64,000 nucleotides of DNA. Source: Loxodes magnus (lineage: Eukaryota; Ciliophora; Karyorelictea; Loxodida; Loxodidae). The notes below the pieces were generated by a model. It worked only from the letters and a program-made list of their open reading frames with translations, did no database searches and was not told where the DNA came from. Location: positions 186,001-250,000 of the forward strand of contig CAMPDV010000272.1 of the NCBI GenBank assembly GCA_946699065.1, given 5' to 3'. Positions 57,001 to 64,000 of this stretch are shown one piece after another (the stretch's first letter is position 1; each line of letters begins with the position of its first letter). The translations under genes and the position numbers were made by a program.

Positions 57001-60000
57001 TCCTCGTACAACTACCCGTATTGAAATCCCATACACGAATCGTTCCATCGCCACTACCAGATACGATCCATTTCGTGTCATTGCTTAGTGCGATCGCTAC
57101 AACTCTATTCTCGTGTCCTTTCAAGGTCCTCGTACAACTACCAGTATTGAAATCCCATACACGAATCGTTCCATCGTAACTACCAGATACGATCCATTTC
57201 GTGTCATTGCTTAGTGCGATCGCTATAACTCCTGACTCGTGTCCTTTCAAGGTCCTCGTACAACTACCAGTATTGAAATCCCATACACGAATCGTTCCAT
57301 CGTAACTACCAGATACGATCCATTTCGTGTCATTGCTTAGTGCGATCGCTACAACTCATAACTCGTGTACTTTCAAGGTACTCGTAAAACTACCAGTATT
57401 GAAATCCCATACACGAATCGTTCGATCGCCACTACCAGATACGATCCATTTCGTGTCATTGCTTAGTGCGATCGCTCCAACTCAATTCTCGTGTCCTTTC
57501 AAGGTCCTTGTACAGCTACCAGTATTGAAATCCCATACACGAATCGTTCGATCGCCACTACCAGATACGATCCATTTCGTGTCATTGCTTAGTGCGATCG
57601 CTACAACTCAATTCTCGTGTCCTTTCAAGGTCCTCGTACAACTACCCGTATTGAAATCCCATACACGAATCGTTCGATCGCCACTACCAGATACGATCCA
57701 TTTCGTGTCATTGCTTAGTGCGATCGCTCCAACTCAATTCTCGTGTCCTTTCAAGGTCCTCGTACAACTACCAGTATTGAAATCCCATACACGAATCGTT
57801 CGATCGCCACTACCAGATACGATCCATTTCGTGTCATTGCTTAGTGCGATCGCTATAACTCCTGACTCGTTTCCTTTCAAGGTCCTCGTACAACTACCCG
57901 TATTGAAATCCCATACACGAATCGTTCCATCGTAACTACCAGATACGATCCATTTCGTGTCATTGCTTAGTGCGATCGCTCCAACTAAAAACTCGTGTCC
58001 TTTCAAGGTCCTCGTACAACTACCCGTATTGAAATCCCATACACATATCGTTCCATCGTAACTACCAGATACGATCCATTTCGTGTCATTGCTTAGTGCG
58101 ATCGCTACGACTCTATTCTCGTGTCCTTTCAAGGTCCTTGTACAACTACCCGTATTGAAATCCCATACACGAATCGTTCCATCGCCACTACCAGATACGA
58201 TCCATTTCGTGTCATTGCTTAGTGCGATCGCTATAACTCCTGACTCGTTTCCTTTCAAGGTCCTCGTACAACTACCAGTATTGAAATCCCATACCCGAAT
58301 CGTTCCATCGTAACTACCAGATACGATCCATTTCGTGTCATTGCTTAGTGCGATCGCTACAACTCAATTCTCGTGTCCTTTCAAGGTCCTCGTACAACTA
58401 CCCGTATTGAAATCCCATACACGAATCGTTCGATCGCCACTACCAGATACGATCCATTTCGTGTCATTGCTTAGTGCGATCGCTCCAACTCAATCCTCGT
58501 GTCCTTTCAAGGTCCTCGTACAACTACCCGTATTGAAATCCCATACACGAATCGTTCGATCGCCACTACCAGATACGATCCATTTCGTGTCATTGCTTAG
58601 TGCGATCGCTATAACTCCTGACTCGTGTCCTTTCAAGGTCCTCGTACAACTACCAGTATTGAAATCCCATACACGAATCGTTCGATCGCCACTACCAGAT
58701 ACGATCCATTTCGTGTCATTGCTTAGTGCGATCGCTACAACTCATAACTCGTTTCCTTTCAAGGTCCTTGTACAACTACCAGTATTGAAATCCCATACAC
58801 GAATCGTTCCATCGTAACTACCAGATACGATCCATTTCGTGTCATTGCTTAGTGCGATCGCTACAACTCATAACTCGTGTACTTTCAAGGTACTCGTAAA
58901 ACTACCAGTATTGAAATCCCATACACGAATCGTTCGATCGCCACTACCAGATACGATCCATTTCGTGTCATTGCTTAGTGCGATCGCTCCAACTCAATTC
59001 TCGTGTCCTTTCAAGGTCCTCGTACAACTACCCTTATTGAAATCCCATACACGAATCGTTCGATCGCCACTACCAGATACGATCCATTTCGTGTCATTGC
59101 TTAGTGCGATCGCTATAACTCCTGACTCGTTTCCTTTCAAGGTCCTCGTACAACTACCAGTATTGAAATCCCATACACGAATCGTTCGATCGCCACTACC
59201 AGATACGATCCATTTCGTGTCATTGCTTAGTGCGATCGCTATAACTCCTGACTCGTGTCCTTTCAAGGTCCTCGTACAACTACCAGTATTGAAATCCCAT
59301 ACACGAATCGTTCCATCGTCACTACCAGATACGATCCATTTCGTGTCATTGCTTAGTGCGATCGCTACAACTCATAACTCGTGTACTTTCAAGGTACTCG
59401 TACAACTACCAGTATTGAAATCCCATACACGAATCGTTCGATCGCCACTACCAGATACGATCCATTTCGTGTCATTGCTTAGTGCGATCGCTACAACTCA
59501 ATTCTCGTGTCCTTTCAAGGTCCTCGTACAACTACCCTTATTGAAATCCCATACACGAATCGTTCCATCGTAACTACCAGATACGATCCATTTCGTGTCA
59601 TTGCTTAGTGCGATCGCTATAACTCCTGACTCGTGTCCTTTCAAGGTCCTCGTACCACTACCAGTATTGAAATCCCATACACGAATCGTTCCATCGTAAC
59701 TACCAGATACGATCCATTTCGTGTCATTGCTTAGTGCGATCGCTACAACTCATAACTCGTGTACTTTCAAGGTCCTTGTACAACTACCCGTATTGAAATC
59801 CCATACACGAATCGTTCGATCGCCACTACCAGATACGATCCATTTCGTGTCATTGCTTAGTGCGATCGCTATAACTCCTGACTCGTGTCCTTTCAAGGTC
59901 CTCGTACAACTACCAGTATTGAAATCCCATACACGAATCGTTCGATCGCCACTACCAGATACGATCCATTTCGTGTCATTGCTTAGTGCGATCGCTACAA

Positions 60001-63000
60001 CTCATAACTCGTGTACTTTCAAGGTACTCGTAAAACTACCAGTATTGAAATCCCATACACGAATCGTTCCATCGTAACTACCAGATACGATCCATTTCGT
60101 GTCATTGCTTAGTGCGATCGCTATAACTCCTGACTCGTGTCCTTTCAAGGTCCTTGTACAACTACCAGTATTGAAATCCCATACACGAATCGTTCCATCG
60201 TCACTACCAGATACGATCCATTTCGTGTCATTGCTTAGTGCGATCGCTACAACTCAATTCTCGTGTCCTTTCAAGGTCCTCGTACAACTACCCTTATTGA
60301 AATCCCATACACGAATCGTTCGATCGCCACTACCAGATACGATCCATTTCGTGTCATTGCTTAGTGCGATCGCTACAACTCATAACTCGTGTACTTTCAA
60401 GGTACTCGTAAAACTACCAGTATTGAAATCCCATACACGAATCGTTCGATCGCCACTACCAGATACGATCCATTTCGTGTCATTGCTTAGTGCGATCGCT
60501 CCAACTCAATTCTCGTGTCCTTTCAAGGTCCTCGTACAACTACCCTTATTGAAATCCCATACACGAATCGTTCGATCGCCACTACCAGATACGATCCATT
60601 TCGTGTCATTGCTTAGTGCGATCGCTATAACTCCTGACTCGTTTCCTTTCAAGGTCCTCGTACAACTACCAGTATTGAAATCCCATACACGAATCGTTCG
60701 ATCGCCACTACCAGATACGATCCATTTCGTGTCATTGCTTAGTGCGATCGCTATAACTCCTGACTCGTGTCCTTTCAAGGTCCTCGTACAACTACCAGTA
60801 TTGAAATCCCATACACGAATCGTTCCATCGTCACTACCAGATACGATCCATTTCGTGTCATTGCTTAGTGCGATCGCTACAACTCATAACTCGTGTACTT
60901 TCAAGGTACTCGTACAACTACCAGTATTGAAATCCCATACACGAATCGTTCGATCGCCACTACCAGATACGATCCATTTCGTGTCATTGCTTAGTGCGAT
61001 CGCTACAACTCAATTCTCGTGTCCTTTCAAGGTCCTCGTACAACTACCCTTATTGAAATCCCATACACGAATCGTTCCATCGTAACTACCAGATACGATC
61101 CATTTCGTGTCATTGCTTAGTGCGATCGCTATAACTCCTGACTCGTGTCCTTTCAAGGTCCTCGTACCACTACCAGTATTGAAATCCCATACACGAATCG
61201 TTCCATCGTAACTACCAGATACGATCCATTTCGTGTCATTGCTTAGTGCGATCGCTACAACTCATAACTCGTGTACTTTCAAGGTCCTTGTACAACTACC
61301 CGTATTGAAATCCCATACACGAATCGTTCGATCGCCACTACCAGATACGATCCATTTCGTGTCATTGCTTAGTGCGATCGCTATAACTCCTGACTCGTGT
61401 CCTTTCAAGGTCCTCGTACAACTACCAGTATTGAAATCCCATACACGAATCGTTCGATCGCCACTACCAGATACGATCCATTTCGTGTCATTGCTTAGTG
61501 CGATCGCTACAACTCATAACTCGTGTACTTTCAAGGTACTCGTAAAACTACCAGTATTGAAATCCCATACACGAATCGTTCCATCGTAACTACCAGATAC
61601 GATCCATTTCGTGTCATTGCTTAGTGCGATCGCTATAACTCCTGACTCGTGTCCTTTCAAGGTCCTTGTACAACTACCAGTATTGAAATCCCATACACGA
61701 ATCGTTCCATCGTCACTACCAGATACGATCCATTTCGTGTCATTGCTTAGTGCGATCGCTACAACTCAATTCTCGTGTCCTTTCAAGGTCCTCGTACAAC
61801 TACCCTTATTGAAATCCCATACACGAATCGTTCGATCGCCACTACCAGATACGATCCATTTCGTGTCATTGCTTAGTGCGATCGCTATAACTCCTGACTC
61901 GTGTCCTTTCAAGGTCCTCGTACAACTACCCGTATTGAAATCCCATACACGAATCGTTCCATCGCCACTACCAGATACGATCCATTTCGTGTCATTGCTT
62001 AGTGCGATCGCTATAACTCCTGACTCGTGTCCTTTCAAGGTCCTCGTACAACTACCAGTATTGAAATCCCATACACGAATCGTTCGATCGCCACTACCAG
62101 ATACGATCCATTTCGTGTCATTGCTTAGTGCGATCGCTACGAATCAATTCTCGTGTCCTTTCAAGGTCCTCGTACAACTACCAGTATTGAAATCCCATAC
62201 ACGAATCGTTCGATCGCCACTACCAGATACGATCCATTTCGTGTCATTGCTTAGTGCGATCGCTACGACTCTATTCTCGTGTCCTTTCAAAGTCCTCGTA
62301 CCACTACCCGTATTGAAATCCCATACACGAATCGTTCCATCGTCACTACCAGATACGATCCATTTCGTGTCATTGCTTAGTGCGATCGCTACATATCAAT
62401 TCTCGTGTCCTTTCAAGGTCCTCGTACCACTACCCGTATTGAAATCCCATACACGAATCGTTCGATCGCCACTACCAGATACGATCCATTTCGTGTCATT
62501 GCTTAGTGCGATCGCTACGACTCAATTCTCGTGTCCTTTCAAGGTCCTCGTACAACTACCAGTATTGAAATCCCATACACGAATCGTTCGATCGCCACTA
62601 CCAGATACGATCCATTTCGTGTCATTGCTTAGTGCGATCGCTACGACTCAATTCTCGTGTCCTTTCAAGGTCCTCGTACAACTACCAGTATTGAAATCCC
62701 ATACACGAATCGTTCGATCGCCACTACCAGATACGATCCATTTCGTGTCATTGCTTAGTGCGATCGCTACAACTCAATTCTCGTGTCCTTTCAAGGTCCT
62801 TGTACAACTACCCGTATTGAAATCCCATACACGAATCGTTCCATCGTAACTACCAGATACGATCCATTTCGTGTCATTGCTTAGTGCGATCGCTACAACT
62901 CAATTCTCGTGTCCTTTCAAGGTCCTCGTACAACTACCCGTATTGAAATCCCATACACGAATCGTTCCATCGTCACGTCCAGATACGATCCATTTCGTGT

Positions 63001-64000
63001 CATTGCTTAGTGCGATCGCTACAACTCATAACTCGTGTACTTTCAAGGTCCTCGTACAACTACCAGTATTGAAATCCCATACACGAATCGTTCGATCGCC
63101 ACTATTAGATACGATCCATTTCGTGTCATTGCTTAGTGCGATCGCTACGACTCTATTCTCGTGTCCTTTCAAGGTCCTTGTACAACTACCCGTATTGAAA
63201 TCCCATACACGAATCGTTCGATCGCCACTACCAGATACGATCCATTTCGTGTCATTGCTTAGTGCGATCGCTACAACTCATAACTCGTGTACTTTCAAGG
63301 TACTCGTAAAACTACCAGTATTGAAATCCCATACACGAATCGTTCCATCGCCACTACCAGATACGATCCATTTCGTGTCATTGCTTAGTGCGATCGCTAC
63401 AACTCAATTCTCGTGTCCTTTCAAGGTCCTCGTACAACTACCCGTATTGAAATCCCATACACGAATCGTTCCATCGCCACTACCAGATACGATCCATTTC
63501 GTGTCATTGCTTAGTGCGATCGCTACAACTCAATTCTCGTGTACTTTCAAGGTCCTCGTACAACTACCAGTATTGAAATCCCATACACGAATCGTTCCAT
63601 CGTCACTACCAGATACGATCCATTTCGTGTCATTGCTTAGTGCGATCGCTACGACTCTATTCTCGTGTCCTTTCAAGGTCCTCGTACCACTACCCGTATT
63701 GAAATCCCATACACGAATCGTTCCATCGTCACTACCAGATACGATCCATTTCGTGTCATTGCTTAGTGCGATCGCTACAACTCATAACTCGTGTACTTTC
63801 AAGGTACTCGTAAAACTACCAGTATTGAAATCCCATACACGAATCGTTCCATCGCCACTACCAGATACGATCCATTTCGTGTCATTGCTTAGTGCGATCG
63901 CTCCAACTCAATTCTCGTGTCCTTTCAAGGTCCTCGTACAACTACCCGTATTGAAATCCCATACACGAATCGTTCGATCGCCACTACCAGATACGATCCA
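38966..64000 (-). CDS. Giant WD40-repeat protein, longest uninterrupted segment (partial; TGA must be read as sense)
   Basis: Base 64000 is the first base of a codon (TGG of the KWIVSG core) and the WD40 phase then holds to about 39000. That is 8,345 codons, about 198 blades or some 28 seven-bladed propellers. I found no TAA, TAG or frameshift in it. The only in-frame stop-type codon is TGA, always two residues after GHE; by hand count it occurs in 13 of 23 units at 47247-50123 and 6 of 10 at 61611-62849. The segment ends at a TAG (38966-38968) only because two bases are lost near 38998. WD40 propellers are scaffolds or recognition surfaces and are not enzymes. No signal peptide, membrane segment, NACHT or kinase domain is visible. 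No in-frame ATG was found; TTG (Leu) recurs in each unit but there is no sign it starts translation. WD40 origin is certain. Whether the frame is translated depends on the meaning of TGA. Confidence 0.6.
39939..46350 (-). repeat. Adjacent 26-unit copies (3276 bp) with one unit lost in the second
   Basis: 39939-43214 is repeated from 43215. The offset is 3276 bp until about 45.1 kb, then 3150 bp, because one unit with an HEFVVIA blade (about 41825-41950) is missing from the second copy. The rest matches unit for unit, including rare variants such as CATAGTCACT (42431 and 45581) and TAACAACCAG. Confidence 0.85.
50220..57090 (-). repeat. Higher-order copy pair, offset 5796 bp (46 units)
   Basis: 50281-51290 and 56077-57086 match, including the rare CCAACTAAAAACTCG slot (HEFLV) at about 51050 and 56846 and three consecutive units ending CATACCCGAATC. 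Confidence 0.8.
58839..61862 (-). repeat. Perfectly adjacent 1512-bp tandem duplication (12 units)
   Basis: 58839-60350 and 60351-61862 abut with no gap and appear identical in every slot and unit end I compared, including the uncommon GTACCACTACCAG unit at 59650 and 61162. After 61862 the unit order departs and instead resembles 47.4-48.0 kb, shifted by 114 units. Confidence 0.85.

Larger units (their letters stand above)
1..64000 (-). repeat. 126-bp tandem array encoding 42-residue WD40 repeats (about 508 units)
   Basis: The same 126-bp unit recurs without interruption over the full window. Every unit carries GATCCATTTCGTGTCATTGC, then GCGATCGC, a variable slot of about 20 bp, TCAAGGTCCT and GAAATCCCATACACGAATCG on the plus strand. 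Read on the minus strand, 126 bp equals 42 codons and gives one WD40 blade. Its GH pair lies about 27 residues before the WD pair, the normal spacing of the family. Units differ at few positions, mostly non-synonymous and confined to the slot after GHE, the residues around SGSxDx, and the T/K choices near the C-terminal end of the blade. The array enters and leaves the window inside a unit, so its true length is unknown. GC is about 46% in a unit I counted. Confidence 0.98.

Noticed and set aside
1..64000. CRISPR array
   Set aside because: The period is a constant 126 bp with no unique spacers, the whole unit is conserved, and no cas genes are present. It encodes protein repeats.
1..64000. 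TGA read as selenocysteine
   Set aside because: Selenocysteine use is rare per protein and needs a SECIS element. Hundreds of sites in a structural loop codon that alternates with Arg, Gly, Val and Leu do not fit.
1..64000. A small intron in each unit that removes the TGA
   Set aside because: Conserved WD40 residues lie directly on both sides of the TGA codon, leaving no room for an intron, and no consistent GT...AG pair flanks it.
1..64000. Separate short WD40 genes of 76-384 codons on the minus strand
   Set aside because: Their ends are set only by which units carry TGA. They have no ATG starts, no ribosome sites, no spacers and no domain other than the repeat.
1..64000. tRNA, rRNA, transposon ends, promoters or terminators
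   Set aside because: No stretch departs from the 126-bp unit, so there is no room for such elements and none was seen.

Overview
The whole 64-kb window is one tandem array. A 126-bp unit, about 508 copies, runs from base 1 to base 64000 with no unique flanking DNA at either end. On the minus strand each unit encodes exactly 42 residues of a WD40 beta-propeller repeat: a GH-type dipeptide, the core [15 protein letters not shown], then [12 protein letters not shown] and RTLKG. No other gene, RNA gene, promoter, terminator or mobile element is visible. The window looks like an internal slice of one giant WD40-repeat gene, or a satellite derived from one. It holds neither a start nor a natural end.

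The striking feature is an in-frame TGA in more than half of the units I counted by hand. It always falls in the same codon, two residues after the GHE motif. Other units have AGA (Arg), GGA (Gly), GTA (Val) or TTA (Leu) there. Many WD40 families carry Trp at this position (GHxxWV). If TGA is read as an amino acid, the minus strand is open from 64000 down to 38966 (about 8,340 codons, roughly 198 repeats). If TGA is a stop, no WD40 reading frame exceeds 384 codons. The options are a reassigned code (TGA=Trp, or less likely Gly or Cys), readthrough, or a dead array in which the stop was spread by repeat homogenisation. An AAA-to-TAA change in three related units argues partly for the last option, or for a wider reassignment.

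Layout in minus-strand reading order. 64000-38966: intact frame. 39013-38599: a cluster of six small deletions that looks like bad consensus. 38602-37219 and 37218-36591: fragments separated by a 1-bp deletion and a 7-bp insertion. 36580-23365: intact frame apart from TGA and two TAA codons. 23364: a 17-bp deletion. 23364-6862: frame shifted by one relative to its neighbours, one TAA. 6861: a 1-bp deletion. 6861-1: original frame. All indels together restore the starting phase.

On top of the 126-bp unit lie higher-order duplications (504, 1008, 1386, 1512, 3276, 3780, 4914, 5796, about 6414 and about 6787 bp), all whole numbers of units once the indels are allowed for. Coding change is concentrated in a few codons per unit that should face the propeller surface, while the core is nearly invariant. 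This resembles the hypervariable, homogenised WD40 arrays of fungal HNWD-type NLR proteins, although no NLR domain is in view.

The organism cannot be fixed from this window. GC is about 46% (counted on one unit). Each unit carries GCGATCGC, the cyanobacterial HIP1 octamer, but this is one ancestral word copied about 508 times and so counts once. Array size and higher-order structure would fit a long-read eukaryotic assembly as well as a filamentous cyanobacterium.
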